Shown here: in pieces, positions 22,119 through 34,596 of the stretch
Layout of the letters: the number at the start of each line of letters is the position of its first letter
Numbering within the stretch: position 1 is the stretch's first letter
Source of the DNA: Sporothrix humicola
Lineage: Eukaryota > Ascomycota > Sordariomycetes > Ophiostomatales > Ophiostomataceae
Direction: 5' to 3'
Assembly (NCBI GenBank): GCA_021396245.1
Contig: WNYE01000008.1
Span: 1-64,000, forward strand
DNA length: 64,000 nucleotides
Notes under the pieces: generated by a model
What the model saw: the letters and a program-made list of their open reading frames with translations, nothing else
Databases searched by the model: none
Told to the model about the DNA's origin: nothing
Program-made: the position numbers and the translations under genes

Positions 22119-23413
22119 AGAAGGAGAAAAAGATGGGGGGCAAACTGAAAAGAGATGCGAATGCGAGGGCGAAAATGGAAACGGGGTGAGGCAACGACGC
22201 GATGATACCACGACTACAAATTAGTACACTGCCGTATGATTCAATTCTAAGAAACAAACCATCTGCATCAAAATGTTTGATCCCATGGTATGTCGTACGT
22301 CATTGTCTTTTGTCGCATTGCCCGTGAGAAATACTCGTCGTCAGAATAGACAAAACAGTCGGTGCAACAAGTGGCTGTTGAATTGACCCGTCTAAAGACA
22401 ACTGAAGAGACGACATCGTGGCGCAGCGGCATCAGAGTTTAGCGTTGTCCAGCGACTCTTCAGCACACTAGCGCCCTGCCAGAAATGTGTTTTACAGCGA
22501 CCAACAGCGACTGACAGCAATCTTAGCGCATTTTTGACGGCAAGACTCCAGAGCCGACGGCGATACCATCCGCCCGGGACGATTACTGCTAACAAAATGT
22601 CGGGCGAGAGCAATAGAGCAAAAATAGTTTCTTTGATGCAACCAGCCAAACACTGGGCCGGATCACTTTCTTTCCGTTCCTCGTGCATCCCGGCATCGCC
22701 ACCAGCGAATAGCAGCGCCCGGCGGGAGCGCACCTGCATACGTGCATACGGCACCATCTTCTTTTGCCCAGCATTTTCACTTATTTACTATTATCTTTCG
22801 AGAGAGACAGCACGGCAGCCTGGCGCTTTGATTGGCCCTTTGGGGGGTTCTGGGATCGGTAGTCGCCTTTAGTCGCTACAGTTGCTGCAGGTGCGCGCAT
22901 TATTCCCAATATTGTCCCAACGCCGTCCAATTGTCCCGTGTTTAGTGACGAGGAAGGTGCACCGGAGCGTCTTGTCAAGTCTTGGGATGTGAGTGAAGTG
23001 GCAGGTGTGACCCTGGGATTGCAGGTCGGAGTGCAAGGAAGGTGCGGGGCACGCGCGGCCCATTTCTAGGCCCTGATGCCTTTTTCGATACCGCTGGAGC
23101 ACTGCAGCGCATTCGGCAGGCGGGTGAAACAAACGTGAAGCAGGAGACAAAGGAGGCAAGAGCAAACAAATAGAACAGGCAGGCACGTATCATTTAAAGG
23201 GAAGGCGCGAACGACATCAACGGGCATAGAAATAAACACCGTTCTCGATATCTCCCTAAATCTAAAACAGCTTCTCGTTCTGTTTATTTTCGTCGTCAAT
23301 CATCACCATCAACGCCAACATCAACAACTCCACATCGCATCGCTGATCCTTCATCATTTACACGACAACCCCACAGAAACCCCTCGTACAACGACAGAAT
23401 AGCAGCACGCACA
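22119..23413. other. Intergenic region upstream of oxysterol-binding protein gene
   Basis: 1.3 kb with no credible gene. The last 200 bp form an AC/TC-rich leader rich in ATCA and CAACA before the ATG at 23414. No RNA gene seen. Confidence 0.45.
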
Positions 23414-24831
23414 ATGGACAAGACTCTCGCGTCACGTTGCAAGGAGCTGCTCCAGGTATGTTATAATCGCATTCGCCATATTTGTTGACTTCTTTGTTGA
23501 CCATCCAGTTCCTCTCCTCGACCAAGGGCGACCTTGCCAACGTCACAGGCCCGCCGTCCATGCTCGCACCCATGTCCGTCGTCGAAGTCGGCCGATGCTG
23601 GGCCCAGCGACCCTCCGTTTTTGCCGCGCCAGCCCTCGAACCGGCCGCCGATCGTCGCTGTTTGCTCGTCCTCCGCATGGTTCTCATCGCCCTGCGCACA
23701 CAAATGTACGTCGGCGGCTCGCCCTCGACAAGCATCAAGAAGCCACTCAACGCATTCTTGGGCGAGCTGTTCCTAGCAGAATGGACCGACGAGAAGGCCC
23801 ATGGCGCCGATACCCAAAGCCAGAACCAGAGCCCCAACGGATCAATACGGAGCAGTCTGTCCAGCCAACACCAAGAACCGGGCCTGAGCCGCAGCACGAC
23901 CATCTCATCCTCCGCCACATCCTCGTCGTCCTGCACTTGTGGCACCGACCGAATCACAACTCGTCTCGTCGCCGAGCAAGTCAGCCACCATCCACCGATC
24001 ACGGCAATGCACATTGCCGACGATGTTCACGGCGTCCGCGCTGACGGCTACGCCCGCGTCGAAATGACTTTTTCTGGCAACGTCCAGGTTCGCCAGGTCG
24101 GCCACGCCGTCGTTCGTGTCGACGCGTACGACGAAGAATACCTGATTCCCCTCCCCGACATCAAAGTCCGCGGCTTCTTGTCGGGCCGCTTGTACCCAGA
24201 AATCACCGACACCTACCACGTCGTCGGCAGCAGCGGCTACTCGGCCGAGATCAAGTTTACCGGCCAGGGCATCGCCTGGGGCGGCACTCGCAACGCTTTC
24301 ACCGCCAAGGTATTTGGACCGGGTGAGCCCAAGACGCGTGAGGTGCTTTACACGATCGAGGGTGTCTGGAGTAAAGGCTGGACAGTGCGCGATGCCCGCT
24401 CGGGTGCCGTGCTCGAAAAGTATGATGTCGACGCCCCTGAAAACGCACCAGCGCCAATCATGTTGCCGGACACTGCCACTCAAGATCCCTGGGAGTCACG
24501 TCGGGCTTGGGCTGGTGTCCTTGACGGCCTCGGCAAGGGTGATCTGAGCCAGACCGTCGCCGAAAAGTCCAAAATCGAGCAGGCCCAGCGCCGCATGCGT
24601 GCCCAAGAAGCCGCTGCCGGTGAAGTCTGGACGCCGCTGTTTTTCAAGAACGAGGAACACGATGGCGACGAAATCTTCCACCGCCTGGCGGCCGAAGCCG
24701 GTGCATCGGGCGCACACTTGCAACTGCGTGATGACCGCACAAAGGGCGTCTGGCGTGTTGACGATGAAAAAATCAAGAACCTGCAACGGCCCTTCCGTGC
24801 CGGCATAACACCATTGGGTGAGCGCGTGTAG
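23414..24831 (+). CDS. Oxysterol-binding protein homologue (short ORP, Osh4/Kes1 class)
   Basis: Two exons: 23414-23455 (14 codons) and 23509-24831, joined over a 53-bp intron (GTATGT..CCAG). Product 454 aa. The ORP ligand-binding domain is clear: KKPLNAFLGELFLAEW matches the family's KPxNPxLGE motif, and the signature EQVSHHPP lies at about residues 169-176. No PH domain or ankyrin repeats precede it, so it is the short type. Such proteins carry sterol and phosphatidylinositol-4-phosphate between membranes at contact sites. A Ser/Thr-rich insert (about residues 117-155, with a run of SSS and a Cys pair) sits between the lid/core motif and the signature. The C-terminal part (LEKYDVDAPEN, QDPWESRRAWAGVLDGL) matches the usual ending of the family. 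Confidence 0.92.
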
Positions 24832-27559
24832 TATCCGGGGTCTGCTTTTTGATCCTCTGCTGTCGACAAAAATTGCCTAATTTGGCATGTATTTTCATTG
24901 CATTTGTTTTCACCACATTTCTCATGTATCAGCGGTGGCGTTTTGTCTTTTGGTTTCTCTCTTTTGGGCATCTAGATTTTTTGCTTGCATTTTCTTGCCT
25001 CTCCCATTTCTGATTACTGTTCGAGATGACCACCCAAGGCGTCTGTTGCGTCTGTGCTCGAATTGTAATCATTGTCAGCACGGTGCGCGCCTATTTTACA
25101 CGTTTGGGATCTCTCGGGTCTTCTCCCGTTTTTCGTCTGAGCTGGTTCTCGTTATTTGGAAACAATCTCACCCTCACGCTCCCGTAATGCCCATCCACAA
25201 CCTATGATTAGACTAATACGACTACACCTTCAAATCACAATATGTGAACTGACTGCATAACTATTGGCTGTGTGCTTGTTGTTCCTGCTGCAAATCGAGA
25301 CAAATGTGCCGTAGGAGCTAGCGCAGATCGCTTTTTCTTTCCTTAATCCGATCTTCTCGCCAGACTCTACATTATTGAGAAGCACCTGATGACTGATAAC
25401 CGAAATTGCTTTGTTTACCTCATACGACGTATTTACATAATTACAAAGACATCGCTGCTCTTTGCACAAGTTTCAATGATATATCAGCCCTAACAGGCTC
25501 ACTTTCCCATCCCAGAGAATGGACAAGGGTGACATAATTTCAGCGGGACTCTTTGACATCTGTTGGCGCCTGAATGAATGCACAACCTTGCCGTGCTGAC
25601 GGACGGCGTCTTGGTCGCGGTCGTTTTCACTTTATCCCGAAGTATATTCTCCATTTTCAATACGCCGTACTATACTTCGGAGATTGTGACATCTGGTGTC
25701 TTCATATTTCCGTTCATGTGAGATAAAGGTCAACAAAATCAAAGAATATATCCTTGAAAAACATGCATTTGGTAAGATCGCGAGACACTAAACACTAACG
25801 GGCTTGTCTGCTCGCATTCGCAAAGGGCAGAGGGTCGAATATGGGAACACGGGGCCGAGGGATAACAAAAACGCAAGAGATATTCGGCGTGCAAAATGTG
25901 AAGTGCGTACGCAGATGTTTGAGGTCAGGATTCTAGCCTGGACTGAAATGCAAGATGAATTTGCTGCGAACTGAAGCCGCCACAGTCCTGTGAGTAGATA
26001 CTTGCGCCCATGGCGTACAATGCACGGATATTTTGAACGGGTTGTAAAAGCATATCGACACAAGAAGGGACGGTAGGAGATTGACGCAAATACTTGCCGT
26101 TGAGCCGTTGTAGCCAGCTGTTGACGCCAAGCATGCTGACTATGCTTTGTCATGAGACAGGGCTACCTGAATATTAACATAAAATGCGACTGCAACATCT
26201 CGGTAGCATAAAAAGAGAGAAGAGGATAAAGGCCATTATCATGTGTTCTGCCACACAGCATGTGCAAATGCAGGTAAGTGCTGGTTACCTCTTGGCCAGG
26301 CATGTTCCCGATACGACGGACCTGTTGCGGCGCCTTCCACCGCGATCACCAGATTTTCTGGGCATTCACTCTGTGCCTGGCCTGAACAACATCAAATCAT
26401 ACCACATTGACGTTACTAAACAAACCGGACCCATCCCTTTCCTTGCATAACGGTACATTTCAACAGCCTCCGGCCTGGGAGGATGTATGTTTCCGTGGCC
26501 CCCTTTGTTTTTTGCGGCTGTATCTAAGAACAGCTCCTCTTGTGTATTTCAGTGAGAAAAGAAATAATCCAATGTTGTCAAAACCTAGACCATGTCCTGG
26601 ATATCACGACTTTTTCGTTGCCATCCTTCGCACTTAGCTCCCTCGCCTCCATTCATGCCCATCAGCAAAGTGTGACGATGTCACCGCTCGTACTGTCCTA
26701 ACCACAAATGTAGGCCTTGTTAGTGACATTCTCCATACAATCGAAAATAGAAAAATTCAGAAGCGAAGGCGAAAATAATCCGCATAATGTCTGCTTTTGT
26801 CATTCTTTTTGCCATCCCTTCTGCCCTATGCGGTCTGCTCGATCTCACTTCGTTCGTTACATGTATGTTGTATTTTTTGTGTAGGGCCGTACTCTGTATC
26901 TTGGTACAGCCTTCAAGCGTTCGAGCGTTCAAGCGTCCCTGTCTCTCCCGTGCTCCTACCTTCCGAAAGAAGAGGATTCCATGCATGGACCACGCGGGTG
27001 AGAATCCTTCAACTGGCCTTGCTGACAGGCATCGCTGTTTCTTTCCCAATGGGCCTCGATCAAATCCCTTGCCTTTTATTTGTAGAGCTTTACCACTTCT
27101 TTATTAACTCATAATTCAACTTTAATTCGTTCCCTTTGTTTACCTTGCTCCTATTTTCTCACATCAACTGCGAATGCGAGCTTCCGCCCCCGCAATGTGC
27201 CTCGGAAGAATGCAACATGAAGCTCCTTTTGTGATCTTTGTACTCCCTCTCATCTGTGGCAATCGTGCCTTATGTGGCTGCGCGGCTGAAGTTGCTCACC
27301 CAATGAGCAGACTTGGAAATGGCACACAAGGGTTGTCTGCACAGGATGCAGATATCGGGTATGTCCCCTTGCTCAATATAAAGGCAGCATGCCTCCCACA
27401 CTGAGTGGGCGCGGGACAAAAAGGGAGGTTGATTTCCAAGGGAATGTTACTCGATATCGCATAGGGCACGAATAAATCAACGAGTCGCTTCCAACGGTAT
27501 AAAGCAACAGTAGTCGCATCTCTTCTCTTATTCACCTGCTTGATCCATCCCCCACAACC
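24832..27559. other. Long gene-free region upstream of P450 gene
   Basis: 2.73 kb with no supported gene; frames on both strands are short and lack domains. The final part contains the P450 promoter. AT content is slightly raised between 25200 and 25800. Confidence 0.5.
27498..27503 (+). promoter_or_regulatory. TATA-like element of P450 gene
   Basis: TATAAA 57 bp upstream of the ATG at 27560, with a second TATAAA at 27378-27383. Position fits a core promoter; function is inferred. Confidence 0.4.
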
Positions 27560-29278
27560 ATGGCAGCAACTATCGAGGACTTATTTGGCCATCAAAAGGC
27601 TGGGCCTCTCAGCATCTGGACATTGTTGTCTCTAACCCGCCTGGCATTCGTTGCAGTAAGTGACGTCCGAATTGATGGCTTAATGATACCTTCCTTTTTT
27701 AAAAATAAGTAGAAGGCACAAAGGTGACTGACCAACTAGCTCATCGTCGCCTTTCTTGCCCGCATCTTCTACAACATCTTTCTCCATCCTCTACGAACTG
27801 TCCCAGGACCATGGTGGCACGCAGCCACCGGCCTCGCCCGGTTTAAGATGTACATGTCTGGCGATTCCCACAAGACTATCCTCGAACTGCATAAAAAGTA
27901 CGGCGATGTCGTGCGGATCGGGCCCAACGAAGTTTCCTTTGCGGCCTCCCATGGCTGGAGCGACGTCTATGGCCAGAAGCGTGTCCCGGCCGCCGAGGCC
28001 AAGCATGACAACGCGTACATTGAGAATCCCAAGGAACGGCTGTTCTACAGCATCATCACTCGGCCCAACAGTCTGATTAAGATGGCCCAGCATGACCATA
28101 TCATTGCCCGCAAGACAATCAACTCGGCCTTCTCCACCAAAGCCGTCGCAAACCAGGAGCATCTGATCCAAGGCCACATTGACGGCCTGGTCAAGCTTCT
28201 GCACAACGCTGCCGAGAAGAGCGGGAAGGCTGAAAAGGGCGCAGGTACAGACGGCAATGTTGTCGACGTTGTCTCGTACACCAACTGTGTGTTCTTTGAC
28301 ATTACCGGAGAGCTGGGCCTCGGTGAGTCCTTTGGCAGCCTTGTGAATGGTTACGAGCACGCATGGGTGGCTGTGATTCCCAAGGCCGTCAAGACCGCCG
28401 TGACCATGATCATGATGAGGCGATTGCTGGGCAACACGCTGGGCGACATTATCGTCTGGCTCAAGATGACGACCGAGGCTCGAACAAACTTGGCGCGGCA
28501 CCGTGCTTTGTCTGACGAAAAGGTCGAACGCCGTGCGGCTCTCGGCCCCGGCCGGCCCGACTTTATCACGCCCATGCTCGAGCACGGCGAGTTTTGGAAC
28601 AAGAGCCGCCTCAACGACTCTCTCGCCACCTTTATCACGGCCGGATCCGAGACATCTGCCACCACTATGAGTGCTGCGATGCTGTATCTGACCACAACAA
28701 AAGCCACAGCCGCCGGCGGCCAGTCCCCGCTCGAGAAGCTGACTGCCGAGGTGCGCGGCGCATTCAAGTCGGACGCCGAAATCAACTTTGCCGGCGTCAA
28801 AAACCTGACGTATCTTGGTGCTGTTCTCGACGAAACCCTCCGCATGCACCCGCCAGCTGTCTGGGGCTTCGGTCGCGAGGCCAAGCAAGGCGGCACCGTG
28901 GTCGCCAACGGCCAGTACTACCTGCCCGAAGCCACGGTTCTCACCATCTGCCAATATGCCATGTTCCACAATCCACGCAACTTTGCACTGGCCGACAGCT
29001 TTATCCCCGAGCGCTGGCTCACGGGCGCCGACGCCGATCCCCGCTGCGCCAACGACCAGCGCGACTGCTTCTATCCGTTCTCGTATGGCCCGCGCAACTG
29101 CATCGGCCGCTACTTGGCAATTGCCGAGATGCGCACAATCCTGGCCCGCATCGTCTTCAACTTTGATGTGGCCATCCAGCCGGGCAGTGAACGCTGGACC
29201 GTCGACCAGAAGACCTACGCGTTCTGGGACAAGCCGCCGCTGATGGTGGCCATCAACCCGCGTGCAGACAAGGTGTAG
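27560..29278 (+). CDS. Cytochrome P450 monooxygenase (CYP65/TRI11-like)
   Basis: Two exons: 27560-27655 (32 codons) and 27740-29278, with an intron 27656-27739 (GTAAGT donor, CTGAC branch, ACTAG acceptor). Product 544 aa. An N-terminal membrane anchor spans the exon junction, followed by the proline-rich hinge VPGPWW. KYGDVVRIGPNEVSF is a typical early motif of fungal pathway P450s. The I-helix oxygen-binding motif reads AGSETS (about residue 331), the K-helix ExxR reads ETLR (about 395), then FIPERW, and the heme loop is FSYGPRNCIG (about 478-487) with the ligand Cys. Related enzymes hydroxylate sesquiterpenes and polyketides at the ER membrane. No synthase gene lies next to it here, so the substrate is unknown. 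A 504-aa open frame on the opposite strand is a by-product of GC-rich codon use. Confidence 0.93.
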
Positions 29279-30715
29279 AGAGGGGGGGATGAAGGGGGAG
29301 GGCAAAGGGGCTCGAATGGAGACAAGTCAACCGGATGGCGCTGGGCGTCGAGTTTTGATAGCTCTGGTGGTTGTATGGTTTGATATTTTCTGTTTGGGAT
29401 GTCTGGTTCTTGGCCTTTTTTTTTTTTTTGTTTCTTTGTTGGGGTTTTAGATTGCTTAACACGGCGCATAGCCAGGAGGACAGGAAACACGGAAACAAGA
29501 AAAGATTTTGACATGATTCACGAATGTGCCTCTTTTGAGCCCCTGATGTCACGGTCGCTCCTACCTGTCATGTTCATTGTCGCTCTCCTCGTTTTTTTGG
29601 CCCATCGGAGAATATTGCTTCTCTTGTCGCAGCTCCTTCCTAACGCGGCATAAGTGAGGAGTTGTCGAATTCACGGTTTGCGGCGGGTATGTCTTTTGCT
29701 ATCGTTGCTCGCTATCAGATGAAAACCGTTAGAACATCGGATAAAAACTCACAAAAAACGGTGCCCGCGAATCCTTTGAATCCTGAATCGGTTTGACTGA
29801 CTCCATGAAGACAAAAATGCCACGCGATGGGACACCGAAGACTGCCAAGTGTGGAGCTGTCCAGAATTAGGCATAGTGATGACGTTGGGCGTGTGAAGAA
29901 AGAGGAGAACCGCATGTAGGCGAATGCACAACTTGAAAACAAGAAAAATGTGTCGTGGAAAGCACCACAGCGATCAAGATGCAGAAGAGAACAAACAGTC
30001 ATGGTTCAGCGATTATCGGAGATCTTTCCCGTTTTCGCCGTGAGTAAGCGCAGTTGCCATTTTTGTGCATCATCCAGGGAAAGAGCGATCAAGCTCGAGG
30101 GCAGAACAGCCTCAAATCCAACAACAAATCAATACATCGCCAAAACATATAAACAACATGGACATTATGATAGACGGGGCAATGCGGAACACAATAAACG
30201 TATCACCAAATACGCCACCATCGCCACAGAGGACAAAAGACGCCATATCTTCGTCTGGTTATCTAGTGCAGCTGCCCCGTATTATGCCATTGGTCTTATC
30301 TCTGGCGTTAGCTCCTTCCCGCCCCCCAATCAACAGTCGGCTGTCGGTTGGCAGCGGCGCCGGCCACGCCTAAGGCGCCCCCAAAGCGGCCAAAATACCC
30401 CCAAAACGCCCCACACTCGCCAAGCCTACAGCTGCCTGTTCCTGACTCGGACCTGCTTTTGTGTGCATTTTAGTGCGTTAGAGCTCCTTCCTTATCCTAC
30501 GCTGTAGGCTGCGCTTGTGACTCTCTTTCCCGCCTTCTTGTCTCTCGTTGATTCCTCTCCTCGACTTCCTCTTTCTCTCCTCTTCTTATTTTTTTTTCTC
30601 ATCTAGTCTTCCACCACAACCAACATTGCAGAACACGCTCGTTTTTGTTCTTTCGTCATTCCTTTCGTCTTTGCGCCTTCTTCTCTACCTCTCCCTCCCT
30701 CTCACCTCTCTCCAA
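29279..30715. other. Intergenic region with CT-rich leader
   Basis: 1.44 kb. Contains a T12-13 run near 29418 and, from about 30520 to 30710, a strong pyrimidine-rich leader before the aminopeptidase ATG. No gene supported. Confidence 0.5.
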
Positions 30716-32341
30716 ATGCCGAGCTGGAAAGCGCCGCTTGCGGCGGCAGTGCTGCTTAGCAGCGCCTCGGCCCTCAAGATCCCCGTCGCCGACAACGCCG
30801 CTCAGCAGCCTCTGATTGAGCACGAGAGCGTCGGCAGCGTCGCGCCGCCTGTCCTTTCCGTCGACGAGACCGACTTTATCGACATCGACTCCAGGAAGGA
30901 GAAGCCGCTTGTCGACAGCGAGGCTCTCCAGAGCAAGATCTCCAGCAAGCGCCTCCTTGGCCACGCCAAGGCTCTGTACGGCATCGCCCAGCGTGGCTAC
31001 GAAGAGTACGGCCACCCGACGCGTGTTATCGGCAGCGGCGGCCACAACGGCACCCTCGACTACATTTACTCGATCATCTCCTCTCTCGGCGGCGGCAAGC
31101 CCAAGGAGGGCAAGGACGGCTACTACCATGTCTGGAACCAGACTTTCCCGGCCACCACGGGCAACGTCTACGAGTCGCGCCTCGTGCTCAACGACACCGT
31201 CGTCCAGGGCCACCCCATGGGCCTGACGCCGCCTACCAAGTCGAACCAGCCCGTGTTTGCCAAGCTGGCCCTTGTCGCCAACGACGGCTGCGACGCCAGC
31301 GACTACCCGGCCGACGTCAAGGGCGCCATTGCCATTATCCAGCGCGGCACGTGCCCTTTTGGCACCAAGTCGGAGCTCGCCGGCAAGGCTGGTGCCGTGT
31401 CTGCCGTTGTCTACAACACCGAGGACGGCCCGCTCAGTGGTACGCTAGGCACGCCGAACCCTTACCAGATTGCTACGTTTGGTCTTTCGGGCGCCGAGGG
31501 CCAGCCGCTGGCTGCTGCGCTCAAGAAGGGCGCTTCGCTCGACGGCATCGCCTACATTGACTCCGAGGTCCGCACCATCATCACCAAGAACATCCTGGCC
31601 CAGACCGTCGAGGGCGATCCGGAGAACTGCGTCATGCTGGGCGGCCACAGCGACAGCGTTGCTGAGGGCCCTGGCATCAACGACGACGGCTCTGGCAGTC
31701 TGACGCTCATTGAGGTCGCCACGCAGCTGTCGCGCTACAGCGTCAAGAACTGCGTGCGTTTCGCATGGTGGGCCGCTGAGGAGGAGGGTCTTCTGGGTTC
31801 CGACTACTATGCCGCTTCCCTGTCGCCCGAGGAGAATCTCAAGGTCCGCCTCTTTATGGACTACGACATGCTGGCCAGCCCCAACTACGCCTACCAGGTC
31901 TACAACGCCCTCGACAGCGAGAACCCGGCCGGCTCGCAGGCCCTGCGTGACCTGTACGCCGACTGGTACACTGCCCACGGCCTCAACTACACTCTGATCC
32001 CCTTTGACGGCCGCAGCGACTACGACGGCTTCATCCGCGCCGGTGTCCCTGCTGGCGGTATCGCCACGGGTGCTGAGGGTGTCAAGACTGAGGAGGAGGC
32101 AGCTCTCTTTGGCGGTAAGGCTGGCGACTGGTACGACCCGTGCTACCACCAGCTGTGCGACGATGTCGGCAACGTCAACCTGACTGCCTGGGAGCTCAAC
32201 GCCCAGCTGGTCGCCCACTCCGTTGCCACCTACGCCGTCTCCTTTGACGGTTTCCCGAAGCGCACGCTCGATGATGTTGCCGCCTCTTCAACTTCCTACG
32301 GCTCCAAGGTCAAGTACCACGGCGGCAAGCTGATTCTGTAA
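30716..32341 (+). CDS. Aminopeptidase Y-like M28 metallopeptidase with PA domain
   Basis: Single-exon gene of 541 aa; the ATG at 30716 begins a signal peptide (MPSWKAPLAAAVLLSSASA). Upstream frame extension covers only the CT-rich leader. A propeptide-like region follows (about 20-75). A protease-associated domain contains CDASDYPADVKGAIAIIQRG and CPFGTKSELAGKAGA. The M28 zinc-peptidase core then shows GGHSDSV (first His ligand), INDDGSGS (bridging Asp), AWWAAEEEGLLGSDYY (catalytic Glu and ligand Glu), MDYDMLASPNY (Asp) and YHQLCDDVGN (last His). All expected metal ligands are present. The family removes N-terminal residues from peptides; yeast Ape3 is vacuolar and many filamentous-fungal homologues are secreted. 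It is convergent with the LPMO-like gene, with 171 bp between the stops. Confidence 0.93.
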   Translation: MPSWKAPLAAAVLLSSASALKIPVADNAAQQPLIEHESVGSVAPPVLSVDETDFIDIDSRKEKPLVDSEALQSKISSKRLLGHAKALYGIAQRGYEEYGHPTRVIGSGGHNGTLDYIYSIISSLGGGKPKEGKDGYYHVWNQTFPATTGNVYESRLVLNDTVVQGHPMGLTPPTKSNQPVFAKLALVANDGCDASDYPADVKGAIAIIQRGTCPFGTKSELAGKAGAVSAVVYNTEDGPLSGTLGTPNPYQIATFGLSGAEGQPLAAALKKGASLDGIAYIDSEVRTIITKNILAQTVEGDPENCVMLGGHSDSVAEGPGINDDGSGSLTLIEVATQLSRYSVKNCVRFAWWAAEEEGLLGSDYYAASLSPEENLKVRLFMDYDMLASPNYAYQVYNALDSENPAGSQALRDLYADWYTAHGLNYTLIPFDGRSDYDGFIRAGVPAGGIATGAEGVKTEEEAALFGGKAGDWYDPCYHQLCDDVGNVNLTAWELNAQLVAHSVATYAVSFDGFPKRTLDDVAASSTSYGSKVKYHGGKLIL

Positions 32342-32512
32342 ATGACGGAAATTGGAATGGATAAATGGGTGGAAGTATTGTAGATATTTGTCTTTTTTTG
32401 GATACTCCATCATACACTACATAATTAATGAACATTTGACAAAACACCCTGCCGTACATCGAGGACCTTCTTTAGTGTAGCAAGTCGCCAATTCCCTCCG
32501 CCAGCCATACGC

Positions 32513-33112
32513 TTATGCCTTGAAGCGCATCGGCATGGACATGGGCGTCGTGAAATCAACGCACGACTCGTACGTCTGGCCCTGGCCCCACCAGTACCAC
32601 TGCAGCACACAGGTGCCGGCCTTGGTGCACTTGTCGCCCAGCGTCGTCGGGATCGTCACGCTGAACTTGGTCTGGTTCGCCGGCGGCGTGAGCGTCGCCG
32701 CGTAGTTGTCGGGCCAGTCGATCAGCGGCGTGCCAATCACCGTGTTCGTCGTCGTGTCCACCACCGACACGTTGGCATAGCCCTTGTGCGGGATGCGGAT
32801 GAACACGTCCATCTCCACCACGTCGCCCGGCTTGTACGACTGCACGTTCTTGCTGTTGTCGGCAAACTGGTAGCCGCGGCACAGGTACAGGTTGCACTTG
32901 GTCGGGTCGTAGTCCTTGCCGATGCCGTTGGGGTTGGCGCGGAAGAGCGCCTCGGGGTACGACGTGTTGTCGGCCTGGTAGAACTTGGTCATGATCTCGC
33001 CACAGACGGCCGCAGTGGCATCGCCAGGTGTGCGAGTAGCGGGTGTGGTGACGATGCCGTGAGCATTGGCAGCGGCCACAAGGCCGAGCAGAGCAGAGAC
33101 GGAGAGCTGCAT
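32513..33112 (-). CDS. Secreted LPMO-like protein (chitin-binding type-4 fold)
   Basis: Single-exon gene of 199 aa. The ATG at 33112 is chosen because it starts a perfect signal peptide (MQLSVSALLGLVAAANA) whose cleavage leaves His as residue 1 of the mature protein (HGIVTTPATRTPGDA). An N-terminal His after cleavage is the diagnostic feature of copper lytic polysaccharide monooxygenases. A second candidate copper His lies in FIRIPHKGYANVSV. Paired cysteines (AVCGE, KCNLYLCRG, DKCTKAGTCVLQ, ESCVDF) suggest disulphides, and QWYWWGQG is an aromatic segment near the C-terminus. This fits the type-4 chitin-binding/LPMO superfamily, but I cannot assign an AA family. It would act outside the cell on chitin, cellulose or a wall polysaccharide. 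Upstream frame extension is leader. Confidence 0.8.
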   Translation of the reverse strand: MQLSVSALLGLVAAANAHGIVTTPATRTPGDATAAVCGEIMTKFYQADNTSYPEALFRANPNGIGKDYDPTKCNLYLCRGYQFADNSKNVQSYKPGDVVEMDVFIRIPHKGYANVSVVDTTTNTVIGTPLIDWPDNYAATLTPPANQTKFSVTIPTTLGDKCTKAGTCVLQWYWWGQGQTYESCVDFTTPMSMPMRFKA

Positions 33113-34596
33113 GACGAGAACGGGTGTTGAGGAAGATATGTGGTGAAGTGAAGACTTATGAAGCTGTGTTATCTGAATCTTCCAGGTAAGTAGTGAAAAC
33201 AAAGAGCGGAAAGATCGTCAGATATATACTATGTTTGCCCAGCAAGTAAACACGGAAGCGAAAGCGAGATAGTGTGTGGTTTAACTAAGGTGTATGGGCA
33301 TACCAGATAATTGTGCTCATTTTTATGTTTACTTGCCCCTTCCCATGTGTGCCCTCGTTAAGTGATTTTCGGAATCAAATCCCTGGGAACTTCTTGTCTT
33401 CCGTCACCTTTTCTTCTTCTTTTGCTCTTCTTGGGCGGCTCTTTTGAGGTATTTGGAAGCGTTCCCTCGGTTCGTCTTTGTAAATAAATTGATGCAGTCC
33501 GGCAAAAGTCTCGGCGCCGGGGCTCGAGCTTTTAATTTACGGAGCGAGCGTGGAGGTTCTATCTCCCAAACCTTCAAATATCCAGATACCAGCAGCCCCA
33601 GCAACGTCGGGGTGGCTGCATTCCCCGTTTCCCGTTTTTAATCGAAGTTGATTATGCATGTGCCGTTTCTTCATCAAATTTGGGAATCAAGTGAAGCATT
33701 GTGTGGGAGAAGACATTTTTCTTTAAATTTCCATAGGTTTGGTGCCATTTTGGGTTTTTTTTTTGTAAGAAAAAAATCAAACATCCTGGAGCAAAATGTC
33801 CACTTTGTTCTGAGATTAAAAAATAGAAATAAAAAGTCGAGAAAAGCTGTGTTATTGTATACTGGTTTTCTTAAAAATACAAAACAAAAAAACAAGAGAA
33901 AGATCTAAGAGAAAGATCCAATACAGAGGGCATCAGAAAAGAGGACGATTAAGTTCCTCCGTCCCCGTCATCCACATTGTTGGACGGACAGTGTGCCGTG
34001 CCTCCGTTGTTGGTCCCCACTTTGTGGGAAGCACACGTTCCGTGTCGTTGTTTCGTTTCTATTCGTCTTCGCGCCTTCGCGCTCTGTTCACCTTTCCCTT
34101 TACTTCCTCCATTGTCGTCCAATATATATTAGCCATCCCGCCTTTTGCACGTTCGTCCGTTCCTGGAACCAATTTGTGCCCTTTTGCCGGCAATCCTTAC
34201 TGCAGATTGACAAATCAAGAAGGCAACCAGCAAAGTGCCGTACTGTCACCGTTGCCTTGTGAAATGGCACATTTAGATGAGGTAAATGGCAGGCATAGTT
34301 TAACGTCGTGTAATGTAATGTAAGCTTCTTTTATTCCAGTCCGGTCTCAGAGACACCGTGATATGTATCAAAAGTCAAAGACAAGAAACGAGATATGGAA
34401 ACTAAAAAACGCCAAATGAAACCGAGATCAAAACCAAATGAAAGTGACAAAACAAATCCCATGCTCAAACGCCATTGCAGAATGAGTTTCGTTGAATTCA
34501 AGACGCAGTAAACAAAAAAATAAAAAAAAAGAAGAAAAAATACGAGACACAATCCAACAGCACTTCCCTGGCTGCTCACCCTTCCCTACTAGTCAT
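33113..34596. other. Intergenic region
   Basis: 1.48 kb between two minus-strand genes; it includes the LPMO-like promoter (TATATA near 33220 on both strands) and an AT-rich block at about 33640-33910 with several A or T runs. No gene supported. Confidence 0.5.

Noticed and set aside
27791..29305. 504-codon minus-strand frame opposite the P450
   Set aside because: Shadow of the P450 coding sequence with no domain of its own.
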